Below are positions 9,115 to 17,465 of a stretch of 57,019 nucleotides of DNA, piece after piece. This stretch comes from Aequorivita lipolytica (lineage in GTDB: Bacteria; Bacteroidota; Bacteroidia; Flavobacteriales; Flavobacteriaceae). The stretch covers positions 1 to 57,019 of the forward strand of contig NZ_VORU01000015.1 of NCBI RefSeq assembly GCF_007997135.1. The letters are read 5' to 3'. Within the stretch, counting starts at the first letter, position 1; every line of letters begins with the position of its first letter. The notes beneath the pieces were generated by a model. The model was not told the DNA's origin, searched no databases, and worked only from the letters and a program-made list of their open reading frames with translations. Both the position numbers and the translations under genes were made by a program.

Positions 9115-10389
9115 ATGCAACGCGACGAACAAATTTTTGAACTGATAAAAGAAGAAAAACAACGCCAATTGAACGGTCTGGAGCTAATTGCTTCAGAGAA
9201 TTTTGTAAGCGACCAAGTGTTGGAAGCCGCAGGTTCCGTGCTAACAAATAAATACGCCGAAGGCTATCCCGGAAAACGCTATTATGGGGGCTGTGAAGTG
9301 GTAGACGAAGTAGAGCAGATAGCCATAGACAGGGCAAAGGCACTTTTTGGAGCAGAGTATGCAAACGTGCAGCCACACAGTGGTTCGCAGGCGAATACAG
9401 CAGTTTTTGCAGCCTGTTTAAAACCCGGGGATAAGTTTTTGGGCTTTGATCTTTCGCACGGTGGGCATTTAACTCACGGCTCGCCCGTGAATTTTTCGGG
9501 AAGACTTTACAATCCCGTATTCTATGGTGTTGATAAAGAAACTGGCCTCATTGATTATGATAAAGTGGAAGAAATAGCCATCAAAGAAAAGCCAAAAATG
9601 ATTATTGCCGGAGCTTCTGCATATTCACGTGAGATCGATTACAAGCGCTTCCGTGAGATTGCAGATAAAATTGGAGCGCTGCTATTTGCAGATATAGCCC
9701 ATCCTGCAGGCTTAATTGCCAAGGGAATTATAGGCGATCCGCTTCCACATTGTCACGTTGTTACCACCACCACTCACAAAACCCTTCGCGGTCCTCGTGG
9801 CGGAATGATTTTGATGGGTAAGGATTTTGAAAATCCTTTCGGTCAAAAATTAAAAAATGGAAATCTTAAAAAGATGAGTAGTTTGCTGGATAGCGCTATT
9901 TTTCCCGGAAATCAAGGAGGTCCTTTGGAGCACATCATTGCAGCAAAAGCAATAGCTTTTGGTGAAGCGCTGACAGATGATTTTCTTCACTATATGGTAC
10001 AAGTGAAGAAAAATGCTGCTGTGATGGCGCAGAAGTTTGTTGAAAAAGGATACGATATCATTTCCGGTGGAACCGATAATCATATGATGCTTATTGACCT
10101 TCGCAACAAGAATATTTCAGGTAAAGAAGCTGAAGAAGCATTGGGCAAGGCAGATATTACCGTGAACAAAAATATGGTTCCTTTTGATGATAAATCACCT
10201 TTCGTTACCAGCGGAATCCGTATTGGGACTGCTGCAGTAACCACACGCGGTTTGGTTGAAAAGGATATGGGAAAAATTGTAGATTTGATTGATGAAGTAA
10301 TCTCAAATCACGAAGACGAAGCCAAACTTGAAAGTATTGCCGAAAAGGTGAATGAAATGATGGCTGGTTTGCCGTTGTTTAAAAGTTAA
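9115..10389 (+). CDS. glyA: serine hydroxymethyltransferase
   Basis: The 424-residue PLP enzyme interconverts serine plus tetrahydrofolate with glycine plus methylene-THF. Visible features are [11 protein letters not shown] near residue 22, the [14 protein letters not shown] substrate loop, HGGHLTHG, and the PLP lysine in [14 protein letters not shown] (about 222). Length and start ([12 protein letters not shown]) fit the family. A TATTTTTG -7-like box at 9082-9089 precedes the gene, and a strong intrinsic terminator follows, so it is a single-gene unit. Confidence 0.98.
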   Translation: MQRDEQIFELIKEEKQRQLNGLELIASENFVSDQVLEAAGSVLTNKYAEGYPGKRYYGGCEVVDEVEQIAIDRAKALFGAEYANVQPHSGSQANTAVFAACLKPGDKFLGFDLSHGGHLTHGSPVNFSGRLYNPVFYGVDKETGLIDYDKVEEIAIKEKPKMIIAGASAYSREIDYKRFREIADKIGALLFADIAHPAGLIAKGIIGDPLPHCHVVTTTTHKTLRGPRGGMILMGKDFENPFGQKLKNGNLKKMSSLLDSAIFPGNQGGPLEHIIAAKAIAFGEALTDDFLHYMVQVKKNAAVMAQKFVEKGYDIISGGTDNHMMLIDLRNKNISGKEAEEALGKADITVNKNMVPFDDKSPFVTSGIRIGTAAVTTRGLVEKDMGKIVDLIDEVISNHEDEAKLESIAEKVNEMMAGLPLFKS

Positions 10390-10411
10390 GAATTAATTAT
10401 CCAAACTAGAG

Positions 10412-10443
10412 AAAACCTTCAGTAAATTGCTGAAGGTTTTTTT
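10412..10443 (+). terminator. intrinsic terminator of glyA
   Basis: A perfect 11-bp stem, AAAACCTTCAG / CTGAAGGTTTT, with a 7-nt loop continues into seven T residues. Confidence 0.9.
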
Positions 10444-10508
10444 ATTTGAAGCAGACAGCAAACCAGCATTTATTTATCTTTGATTCTATAAAATATCGAA
10501 AGGAAGAT

Positions 10509-11003
10509 ATGAATATAGAAACCGAAAGACTTAAAATCCGCGAATACAGGCTTAACGATGCTCCTTTCATTTTTGAGTTGATGAATAGCGAAGGTTGGCT
10601 AAAAAACATTGGCGATAGGAATATAAAAACCATTGAGGATGCTGAAGCCTATTTACAGAAAAATTATTTTAGTAGTTACGAAAAAAATGGGTTCGGTCCT
10701 TATTTCGTTTCACTAAAAGACGGGACCTTTATAGGCTCTGCAGGACTCTACAAACGCGAGAATCTTGACCATCCAGATATTGGTTTTGCTTTTTTACCTG
10801 AATTCTTCAATAAGGGCTACGCTTTTGAAGCCTCAAATGCAGTAATGAAATTTGCTTCACAAGAACTAGCGATTAATAAAATAGTGGGTTTTACATTACC
10901 AAATAATGAAGCTTCCATAAAACTTTTAAAAAAACTCGGTCTTTCAGAAGTTGGCACTCATAAATATGAAGATGGGGAAGAGCTGTTGCTCTTTTCGAAT
11001 TGA
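10509..11003 (+). CDS. GNAT acetyltransferase, RimJ/RimL-like
   Basis: I start at ATG 10509 (MNIETERLKIREY) because the upstream in-frame Met lies within 3 bp of the glyA terminator and an AGGAAG sequence sits just ahead of this ATG. The 164 residues follow the Acetyltransf_3 pattern: ETERLKIREYRLNDAPFIFELMNS at the N-terminus, a PDIGFAFLPEFFNKGYAFEA acetyl-CoA loop (about 85-105), and the end motif FTLPNNEASIKLLKKLGLSEVG. Related enzymes acetylate ribosomal-protein N-termini or small molecules. The substrate cannot be told from sequence. Confidence 0.9.
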   Translation: MNIETERLKIREYRLNDAPFIFELMNSEGWLKNIGDRNIKTIEDAEAYLQKNYFSSYEKNGFGPYFVSLKDGTFIGSAGLYKRENLDHPDIGFAFLPEFFNKGYAFEASNAVMKFASQELAINKIVGFTLPNNEASIKLLKKLGLSEVGTHKYEDGEELLLFSN

Positions 11004-11028
11004 GCTATTAACATTAAATACAGCTATT

Positions 11029-11577
11029 ATGAAAAAATTTAAAAATTCATTTTACAAAATCAGTGGATTCACGGTATTATTATTTTTAGGAATGCTTGTT
11101 ATATCGTGCAACAACAAGTCATCTTCAGAGAAAGAAGAAGAAATAGTTGAAATGGATTCTACTGAAAAATCTACGATAAATAATACAAAGGAATTTGTAT
11201 AAGTAATGCAGAAACACTTAGATGCTGTTTCAAACCGAGATTTGGTTTCACTGAAAGAAACAATGGCTCCAAATGGCCAAATGCAACTTATATTGCCAAA
11301 AACCGAAATAATTAAAGGGGTGGATGGCTTTATGGATTACCATAAAGAATGGTTTGCGGCACCTGACTGGACTTTTGAAACAAAAATTTTAAATACTGAA
11401 ATAGGGCAGGACGTGGGAATGGCAATTATCGAAATTATTTACCGTGAACCCCTGCGCGATGGGAAACCCTACTTCAATAGAATGATTGTAAGCTATGACC
11501 TGAAAAAGATAGAGGGTAAATGGTATGTCATTAAAGATCACGCAAGTTCCATTGAGAAATCAACCGGCACTAAATAA
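11029..11577 (+). pseudogene. SnoaL/NTF2-like lipoprotein interrupted by an in-frame stop
   Basis: ATG 11029 opens a lipoprotein signal peptide (lipobox LVISC) and an acidic linker, but TAA at 11200-11202 ends it after 57 codons. The same reading frame continues at once: MQKHLDAVSNRDL begins at 11206 and runs 123 codons to 11577 as a compact NTF2/SnoaL-like domain (FMDYHKEWFAAPDW, IEIIYREP, GKWYVIKDHAS). No frameshift is needed; one base change in the stop codon restores a typical exported 182-residue protein. As it stands, the domain could only be made by readthrough or by restart at 11206 without its export signal. A sequencing error is an alternative. Confidence 0.75.
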
Positions 11578-11588
11578 ATATTTTAAAA

Positions 11589-12068
11589 ATGAATACAGAA
11601 AAAGACAAACAATTTATAAAACGTGCTATTGAACTATCCGAAAAAGGAATGAACTCCAATGCAGGTGGTCCGTTCGGTGCAGTAATTGTAAAAAATGGCG
11701 AAATCATCGCCGAAGGTTTTAACGAAGTAACATCAAACAATGATCCAACTGCTCACGCTGAGGTTGTGGCAATCCGCAAAGCTTGTGAAAAGCTTGGTTC
11801 GTTTCAATTGGATGATTGTATTATCTATACTTCCTGCGAGCCTTGCCCAATGTGTTTGGGCGCCATTTATTGGGCGCGATTCAAAGCAGTTTATTATGCC
11901 TGCACAAAGGAGGATGCAGCAGAAATAGGTTTTGACGATCATTTTATTTACGATGAAATTGATAAGGATATTGAAAACAGAAACATAAAATTTATAAATC
12001 TCGATAGGGAAGAAGGCAGAAAAGTTTTCAAAAAGTGGGAAGCGAAGGAGGGAAGAGTTGATTATTAA
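11589..12068 (+). CDS. nucleoside/guanine deaminase (CDA fold)
   Basis: The 159-residue zinc deaminase has the ligands in DPTAHAEVVAIR (His plus catalytic Glu) and SCEPCPMCLGAIYWA (PCxxC). The start MNTEKDKQFIKRAIELS and the C-terminal DIENRNIKFINLDREEGRKVFKKWEAKEGRVDY resemble Bacillus-type guanine deaminase (GuaD) more than TadA, which has a different C-terminal helix. It would convert guanine to xanthine and ammonia in the cytoplasm. It follows the broken lipoprotein by 11 bp. Confidence is high for the fold and moderate for the substrate. Confidence 0.88.
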   Translation: MNTEKDKQFIKRAIELSEKGMNSNAGGPFGAVIVKNGEIIAEGFNEVTSNNDPTAHAEVVAIRKACEKLGSFQLDDCIIYTSCEPCPMCLGAIYWARFKAVYYACTKEDAAEIGFDDHFIYDEIDKDIENRNIKFINLDREEGRKVFKKWEAKEGRVDY

Positions 12069-12078
12069 TAAAAACACA

Positions 12079-12585
12079 ATGCGTATAATGATTATTTTAA
12101 AATATGTTTTTTTCGTTGGGATTTTAGCATTTTCATTTTCCTGCCAAAACAAAAAACCAACGAACCCAACAATAACAGGACTTTGGAAACTTGAAAGTAT
12201 GAAAGTACGCGATACCGCAACAAACACTTGGAGCCATTATCGCGGCGGAATGGACGGGTATTTGCTATACGATGGCAACGGCCATGTTGCGCTTCATTTA
12301 TATGAAAAGGGCTACGAAAAAGCTGGAATCGAGTTTCCGAATTTCAATGATTCTATTCCTTTGGAAGCTTTAAGACATATTACGAAATCCTATTATTATA
12401 TGGGTAATTATAAAGTTTCGGAAAAGGATAGTATTGTTTCCCATTATAAACTTTCACATTCAAACCCCTCTGAATTTGGATTGACGGCGGAAAGAAGATT
12501 TTATTTCAGGGGTGATACTTTGGTGATGCAGCCCGTGGAACGGAAAAATTCAAAATTAAAACTGAAGTGGTTAAAGGCAGAATAA
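12079..12585 (+). CDS. lipocalin-like lipoprotein
   Basis: The start is at ATG 12079, or possibly 12088; the ATG-less upstream codons overlap the deaminase. The signal peptide ends in the lipobox FSFSC. The mature part begins ITGLWKLESMKVRDT and has GGMDGYLLYDGNGHVALHLYEKG, the pattern of Lipocalin_5-type domains: a Trp on the first strand, then a G-x-L-x-Y-x-x-x-G hairpin. It is 168 residues. It probably sits in the periplasm or outer membrane and binds a small ligand; which one is unknown. A terminator follows directly. Confidence 0.8.
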   Translation: MRIMIILKYVFFVGILAFSFSCQNKKPTNPTITGLWKLESMKVRDTATNTWSHYRGGMDGYLLYDGNGHVALHLYEKGYEKAGIEFPNFNDSIPLEALRHITKSYYYMGNYKVSEKDSIVSHYKLSHSNPSEFGLTAERRFYFRGDTLVMQPVERKNSKLKLKWLKAE

Positions 12586-12610
12586 ACTTTATATTAAAAA
12601 TTTTAGCAAT

Positions 12611-12640
12611 AAAAAACCCGTCGCAATGGACGGGTTTTTC
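12611..12640. terminator. bidirectional terminator
   Basis: The AAAAACCCGTC / GACGGGTTTTT stem with a GCAATG-type loop has A- and T-runs on both sides. It separates the convergent lipocalin-like and beta-helix lipoprotein genes. Confidence 0.85.
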
Positions 12641-12659
12641 TATATGTTTAATTTATTGT

Positions 12660-14183
12660 TTAGCCTTTCGGAAAAATGGTTGCTTCATAAGCTCCAGCAT
12701 CTGGTGGAGTGCCTCGGTCTTTTCCATTTAAATCTTTTAACGGCCCAATACCATTTTTACCAATACCTTCAGCTCCAGAAGTTCCTTCTTCAATATTGAA
12801 ATTGTTCATTTCGGTATTTTGAAAAAATGGGTCTAAGTTAAATTTTGTTTCAGGGTATAGGGCAGAATTTGTAAAATCGTATAACGGAATGTTTCCAAAT
12901 TCACCCGTGGGGTCTTCAAAACGCACCAAAGAGTTTTCAAATTTGAAGTTGAAAGCACCCGCATCGTTTTTAAATAGTGAAAACTCTCGGCGTTCATTTC
13001 CGTAGATAATGCAATTTGTAAAGTTAGCCGCTACCAAATCAAAAACTAGAATCTCTTCACCGACTTTAAGTACATTTTCGATTGAAACCGCCGGGAATGA
13101 ACGAAAACTTTCGGTCCAATAATTAGCAAATGTACAATGTCTAAAATTATAAATTCCTCCTAAACTTATAGCTAATGAGGATTGACCACAGTTATTAATA
13201 ACCATATTCTCGCCGTCAATAGCACTATTTATGGCAAATAAACCATTATTAGTACAATTGTATATCTGAATATTTTTCAATTCAATTACACTATTTTGTG
13301 TGCGAATGCCATAAGTGCTATTTTTAATTGTGGTAAAATTGAAAGAATTGCCAACACTACCATCTAAAAACCATATACCGAACCATTGCCCTGGAATTTC
13401 TGAAAATCCAGGTTCCAATCTATCGCCTTCAAAAATTACTTCGTTCTCCAAAGCTTCAAGGTCGTTGCTTTTTTCACCCTTTGCTTTCAATGTTCCATTT
13501 TCTTCCACAATTATTCCACTAAAGTTGTGAAAATGAATTCTTGCGCCTTTTTCAATAGTAAGTGTTTTATCGCTTGGTACTGCGGCAAAACCATAAATTA
13601 CGTAAGGCTTTTCATTTGTAAAAGTGAGTTCATCATCATCAAGATAAAAGCCTTTTATAAAAAAGGGATTTTGCTCGTCGCCAATGTTAATTGTTTCTGT
13701 AGTTCCATCTGCATACTTTTCGGGGAAAAGAAAAACGGCATCTTTTACAAGTGTTACCAATTCTACCTTTTGCTCATTACCGCCAGTATCAAAAAGAAGT
13801 TGGTCGGTATAAAGAAAATCTAGTGCGTTGGTTGGTAAATTATTTATATCTAAAGTTGTTTCAACAAATATAAAAATGCTGTCTTTAGCTAAAATCTGTA
13901 CATTTTCAAATACTTTCCCAGGAATTCCATCTACGTTTAAACGATAGTTGGAAGATTCTCCTTGAGACAAACGCACGGTGGGAATATTTATATCCTCATC
14001 ACTTCGGTTATAAACCTTAAGATTGTACGTGCTGGAACCAATGTTTGAAAAAACGGTATCCAGATAAACCGTATCTTTTGAAAACTCAAGGTTTCCGGTG
14101 CTGGCCACGGTTTCAAAATCGTTGCGGCACGAACTCCATAATACTAGGCAACACAAAATTGCCAAACCGTATAAATATCGCAT
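12660..14183 (-). CDS. exported right-handed beta-helix lipoprotein
   Basis: The 507-residue lipoprotein has a signal peptide with WSSC at the lipidation site. Residues about 30-150 resemble a DUF1573/ASH-like beta-sandwich (FSKDTVYLDTVFSNIGSSTYNLKVYNRS). From about 185 a parallel beta-helix follows with short rungs (ITIEKGARIHFHNFSGIIVEE-like, NSTYGIRTQNSVIELKNIQIYNC, NNGLFAINSAI). It ends with PPDAGAYE, the terminal motif of choice-of-anchor-Q beta-helix proteins. Such proteins are often polysaccharide-binding or surface proteins; no catalytic residues can be assigned. It is monocistronic. Confidence 0.8.
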   Translation of the reverse strand: MRYLYGLAILCCLVLWSSCRNDFETVASTGNLEFSKDTVYLDTVFSNIGSSTYNLKVYNRSDEDINIPTVRLSQGESSNYRLNVDGIPGKVFENVQILAKDSIFIFVETTLDINNLPTNALDFLYTDQLLFDTGGNEQKVELVTLVKDAVFLFPEKYADGTTETINIGDEQNPFFIKGFYLDDDELTFTNEKPYVIYGFAAVPSDKTLTIEKGARIHFHNFSGIIVEENGTLKAKGEKSNDLEALENEVIFEGDRLEPGFSEIPGQWFGIWFLDGSVGNSFNFTTIKNSTYGIRTQNSVIELKNIQIYNCTNNGLFAINSAIDGENMVINNCGQSSLAISLGGIYNFRHCTFANYWTESFRSFPAVSIENVLKVGEEILVFDLVAANFTNCIIYGNERREFSLFKNDAGAFNFKFENSLVRFEDPTGEFGNIPLYDFTNSALYPETKFNLDPFFQNTEMNNFNIEEGTSGAEGIGKNGIGPLKDLNGKDRGTPPDAGAYEATIFPKG

Positions 14184-14300
14184 TCTATTATAATTTTGGT
14201 AAAAATATAACTTTTTATGAAGCTAATTATTGTAATGCACGAAGAAGTTTCTAGTGGGCAGTTGCAGTTCAACTATAGAAACGAAATGCCTAAAAAAAAG

Positions 14301-14348
14301 ACCGCGAATACACATACTAAAGTGTAAAAATATTCGTGTATTCGTGGT
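14301..14348. repeat. dispersed inverted repeat, copy B
   Basis: The left arm ACCGCGAATACACA (from 14301) pairs with the right arm TGTATTCGTGGT (to 14348). It is the same family as 7582-7630 and 37035-37133. A degenerate CTGAACGGAGCCGAA element follows at about 14365. The 200-bp gap holds nothing else that I can see. Confidence 0.7.
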
Positions 14349-14383
14349 AGAATTTTCCCGCCTTGCTGAACGGAGCCGAATAA

Positions 14384-15430
14384 TTATTTCTGAATTATTT
14401 CAACCTTAAAAAGCTTGTCCCAGTTTTTCCCTGTTATGTAAAGAATGTTTGGCTCGCCGTTGTATGCTATGCCATTTAGCACATCCAACTTTGGGTGTTG
14501 GGTAACTTTATCTTTTAAATCGGTTAAATCTATCACGCCTTCCACAGCGCCATTTGAAGGATTAATAATAGCTATGGAACCTTGTTGATAAACGTTGGCA
14601 TATATTTTTCCTTCAACCCACTCCAGCTCGTTTACACTATTTATTTTGCTTGTATTGGTGAAAATCTCGATGTAATCCTTTTCGGCAAGTGTATTTGAAT
14701 TTAACGTCCAAATTTTATCGGTGCCATCACTTTTATAAATGTTGTTTTCGGCATCATGGCACAATCCCCAACCTTCTTTACTTTGCCCATAAACAAAGGT
14801 TCCGGTTTGTTCCATAGTTTTCAAATTATAGATAAAACCCATGTTTTCGCGCCATGTAAGTTGATAGATTTTATTATTGAGAATGGTAAGTCCTTCAGCA
14901 AAGTATTGATCTGCAAGAGTTACTTTTTGAAGCACTTCACCTGTTTTGTAATCTGTTTTACGCAGGCTTGATTCTTTGTATTGGCCAGTGCTTTCGTATA
15001 AAGTATCATTTTCAAACTCCAAGCCTTGTGTGTAGGCATTTATATCGTGTGGATAGGTTTCCAAAACTTTATAAGTGTAGAGCTTTGGTTTTATGGAAGA
15101 AAGAATAGTGACTTTTTGAGAAGCTTCATATTCTTCGTTATCACTATAGATTTTGGCTGTCAATATTTTCTCACCTAGTTTTTTTCCCGATAGGGAAAGA
15201 GTGTTTCCAGAAACTTCAACCCTATCCTTGTTTAAAAAGTAAATTATTGAATCAGTTTCAATATTCTTTTTGTTGGTTAAGGAAATTGTCAGCACATCTT
15301 CGGTGGTGTACGTCTTCTTAGAATCTTTAATTTCTAGCGAAAACGCATCTTTTTTTTCTTCGGAATTATTTCCGCAGCTACCCAAAAAAAGCAGTAAAAG
15401 TGTAGGGACTAAAACGTTATAGATTTTCAT
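14384..15430 (-). CDS. glutaminyl-peptide cyclotransferase, lipoprotein
   Basis: The 348 residues have a lipoprotein signal (FLGSC). About 100 residues of Ig-like or linker sequence come first. Then the Glu_cyclase_2 beta-propeller begins at YPHDINAYTQGLEFEN (about 127) and includes LYESTGQYKESSLRKTD, FAEGLTILNNKIYQLTWREN and GWGLCHD. This is the plant/bacterial type glutamine cyclotransferase, which forms N-terminal pyroglutamate. The lipid anchor and N-terminal extension place it on the outer membrane or in the periplasm, where it could cap exported proteins that begin with Gln. Export targets such as the T9SS proteins are conjecture. Confidence 0.92.
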   Translation of the reverse strand: MKIYNVLVPTLLLLFLGSCGNNSEEKKDAFSLEIKDSKKTYTTEDVLTISLTNKKNIETDSIIYFLNKDRVEVSGNTLSLSGKKLGEKILTAKIYSDNEEYEASQKVTILSSIKPKLYTYKVLETYPHDINAYTQGLEFENDTLYESTGQYKESSLRKTDYKTGEVLQKVTLADQYFAEGLTILNNKIYQLTWRENMGFIYNLKTMEQTGTFVYGQSKEGWGLCHDAENNIYKSDGTDKIWTLNSNTLAEKDYIEIFTNTSKINSVNELEWVEGKIYANVYQQGSIAIINPSNGAVEGVIDLTDLKDKVTQHPKLDVLNGIAYNGEPNILYITGKNWDKLFKVEIIQK

Positions 15431-15484
15431 AACAAGCTATTAATTTGCTGCAAGGTATTTATTAAAATTGAAATGTAAAAATAC

Positions 15485-15514
15485 TTGCAAAAACTTCAAA
15501 AAGCCTTATCTTTG
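15485..15514 (+). promoter_or_regulatory. Bacteroidota-type promoter of the SRP RNA gene
   Basis: TTG at 15485-15487, a 19-bp spacer and TATCTTTG at 15507-15514 match the TTG-N19-TAnnTTTG consensus. Transcription would start about 5 bp later, at the first base of the RNA terminal helix. Confidence 0.85.
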
Positions 15515-15518
15515 CAGC

Positions 15519-15612
15519 GGCAAGTCCTACACAACCAGCTCCTGTTGAATCCTCCAGGGCGGGAACGCAGCAAAGGTAAATGGTCGTAGCGGTGTGATGT
15601 AGGTAGCTTGCC
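15519..15612 (+). ncRNA. ffs: signal recognition particle RNA, small bacterial type
   Basis: The RNA is about 94 nt. The ends GGCAAG (15519-15524) and CTTGCC (15607-15612) close the molecule, followed inward by CCTACAC pairing with GTGaTGTAGG. The apical part has the SRP domain IV signature: the asymmetric loop CAGG / AGCA, stem GCG-CGC and tetraloop GGAA at 15562-15565. It binds Ffh and guides ribosomes to the membrane with FtsY. A T-run at 15614-15619 after the closing helix should terminate transcription. Confidence 0.93.
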
Positions 15613-15651
15613 ATTTTTTGTGCGCTAAACTTTCGTCTGCAAAAAGAGCCA

Positions 15652-15693
15652 AGACCGCTTTGCTGAAAGAATAGAGACCGCTTCGCTGAAAGA
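15652..15693. repeat. 19-bp direct repeat, 1 mismatch
   Basis: AGACCGCTTTGCTGAAAGA (15652-15670) recurs as AGACCGCTTCGCTGAAAGA (15675-15693). The preceding AAGAGCCAAGACCG also occurs at 38659-38672, downstream of pepD, which marks it as a dispersed element. Confidence 0.8.
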
Positions 15694-15725
15694 CTAAAAT
15701 TTTTTCTATTTTTTTCTATTCACTT

Positions 15726-15760
15726 TTCCCTCACAACTCATCGCTCTTGACTCGTCGCTT
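15726..15760. repeat. 7-bp period array ending in CTC
   Basis: TTCCCTC, ACAACTC, ATCGCTC, TTGACTC and GTCGCTT are consecutive heptads, with CTC in the last three positions of the first four. They are degenerate but perfectly phased. Together with the direct repeat they fill the gap between ffs and the SDR gene. Confidence 0.7.
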
Positions 15761-15824
15761 TTTTTCAAAAAACTATTTGGAAAACCCGCTCCATAACCGC
15801 ACCTTTGCTTTTCAATAATCATTT

Positions 15825-16631
15825 ATGCCAAAAACAGTACTCATTACTGGCGGTTCCTCGGGAATTGGTAAAGCCATAGGCGAATATCTTATCCATAAAG
15901 GCTATCAAGTTTTTGGAACCAGCCGAAATCCCGAAAAAATAACGAATTCGCAGTTCCCACTTCTGAAAATGGATGTGAACGATACGGGTTCTATTCAGAG
16001 TGTTATTTCTGAAATAATCAACAAAGCTGAAAAGATAGACGTCGTTATTAACAATGCAGGCGTAGGCATTACGGGCCCAATAGAAGAGACTCCTGAAAGT
16101 GAAATTAAGAAAGCTTTTGAAACCAATTTTCACGGCCCCATAAATGTGATTAAAGCCGTTTTGCCCCAAATGCGCATACAGGGTTTTGGGCATATTTTGA
16201 ATATCACCTCCATCGCTGGATATATGGGACTTCCTTACCGTGGAATCTATTCTGCCAGTAAAGCCGCTCTCGAAATAACCATTGAAGCAATGCGAATGGA
16301 AACCTTGCAATTTGGAATAAAAATGACCAATATTGCCCCAGGCGATTTTGCAACCAACATTGCCGCTGGTCGTTATCACACACCAGTTTTGGAAGATTCC
16401 CCCTATAAAAAAGACTACGGCAGTACGCTGAAAATGATGAACGAGCACGTTGACAATGGTGGCAATCCTATGGAAATGGCGAAAGTGGTACATAAAATTA
16501 TTGAAACTGCAAACCCGCGCATTCATTATAAAGTAGGCTCTTCGTTGCAAAAATTCTCGATTGTTTTAAAGCGTGTTTTGCCAGATAGGGTTTATGAACG
16601 GATGCTTTTGAAGCATTATGGATTGAAGTGA
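15825..16631 (+). CDS. short-chain dehydrogenase/reductase
   Basis: The 268-residue classical SDR has the cofactor motif TGGSSGIGKAIG (about 7-18), an NNAG motif (VVINNAGVGITG, about 72), a catalytic Ser in LNITSIAGYMG, and the YSASKAALE active-site Tyr/Lys (about 145-153). The PGDFATNIA segment follows. An Arg at the end of the second strand (GTSRNPEK) suggests NADP(H) preference. The substrate is not predictable. It is monocistronic, after the repeat-rich region downstream of ffs. Confidence 0.93.
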   Translation: MPKTVLITGGSSGIGKAIGEYLIHKGYQVFGTSRNPEKITNSQFPLLKMDVNDTGSIQSVISEIINKAEKIDVVINNAGVGITGPIEETPESEIKKAFETNFHGPINVIKAVLPQMRIQGFGHILNITSIAGYMGLPYRGIYSASKAALEITIEAMRMETLQFGIKMTNIAPGDFATNIAAGRYHTPVLEDSPYKKDYGSTLKMMNEHVDNGGNPMEMAKVVHKIIETANPRIHYKVGSSLQKFSIVLKRVLPDRVYERMLLKHYGLK

Positions 16632-16718
16632 TTTCAAACTTATCAATCTTTATAAACAACCCAATTCAATCAACTCTTTCTTGCCTATTTTTGCAAAACA
16701 TAATCTGAAATCACACCT

Positions 16719-17372
16719 ATGAAATTCTTTATCGATACCGCAAACCTTGATCAAATCCGTGAAGCCCAAGACCTGGGCGTGCTTGATGGCGTTACTACCA
16801 ATCCATCGTTGATGGCGAAGGAAGGCATAAAAGGCAAAAACAATATTTTGAAACATTATGTGGACATCTGCAACATTGTGGATGGCGACGTTTCCGCAGA
16901 GGTTATTGCTACCGATTTTGAAGGAATGGTAAAAGAAGGCGAGGAGCTAGCCGAACTTCATCCGCAAATTGTGGTAAAGGTGCCGATGATAAAAGAAGGC
17001 GTAAAAGCCATTAAATATTTTACAGATCACGGAATTCGCACCAATTGCACGTTAGTGTTCTCCGCAGGACAAGCTTTGTTGGCTGCAAAAGCGGGTGCAA
17101 CTTATGTTTCACCGTTTATTGGAAGATTGGACGATATTTCAACCGACGGCCTTGAATTGATTGCAGATATTCGTTTAATTTATGATAACTACGGTTTCGA
17201 AACAAAGATTCTTGCAGCCTCCATTCGCCACACCATGCACGTTATAAACTGTGCAAAAATTGGAGCAGACGTTATGACCGGACCACTTTCATCAATTGAA
17301 GGTTTGCTGAAACATCCGCTTACCGATAGTGGATTAAAGCAATTTTTAGAAGATTATAAAAAAGGAAATTGA
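16719..17372 (+). CDS. fsa: transaldolase / fructose-6-phosphate aldolase family
   Basis: The 217 residues are the short (TalC/FSA) type of transaldolase with a TIM barrel. Visible are [36 protein letters not shown] at the start, the Schiff-base lysine in [10 protein letters not shown] (about 86), and [12 protein letters not shown] plus the [10 protein letters not shown] segment. Many such short proteins act as true transaldolases in the pentose phosphate pathway, and others as fructose-6-phosphate aldolases; sequence does not settle which. A TATTTTTG -7-like box is at 16686-16693. It is monocistronic. Confidence 0.95.
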   Translation: MKFFIDTANLDQIREAQDLGVLDGVTTNPSLMAKEGIKGKNNILKHYVDICNIVDGDVSAEVIATDFEGMVKEGEELAELHPQIVVKVPMIKEGVKAIKYFTDHGIRTNCTLVFSAGQALLAAKAGATYVSPFIGRLDDISTDGLELIADIRLIYDNYGFETKILAASIRHTMHVINCAKIGADVMTGPLSSIEGLLKHPLTDSGLKQFLEDYKKGN

Positions 17373-17465
17373 ATTTGACTTCTCCTCCAGTGCAGTCGAG
17401 AGGTTAAGAGTTTCCGACTCCGACTACCTTTTGTCATTTTAAGTATAGGCTCAATAACTGAAAGG

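Noticed and set aside
13527-13823. 98-codon plus-strand frame within the beta-helix gene
   Set aside because: It is a shadow of a conserved lipoprotein gene on the minus strand and has no start context or motifs.
15819-16550. A 243-codon open frame on the minus strand opposite the SDR gene
   Set aside because: It lies fully antisense to a clear SDR with all catalytic motifs. Its translation has no motifs and is low in charged residues in the way shadow frames are.
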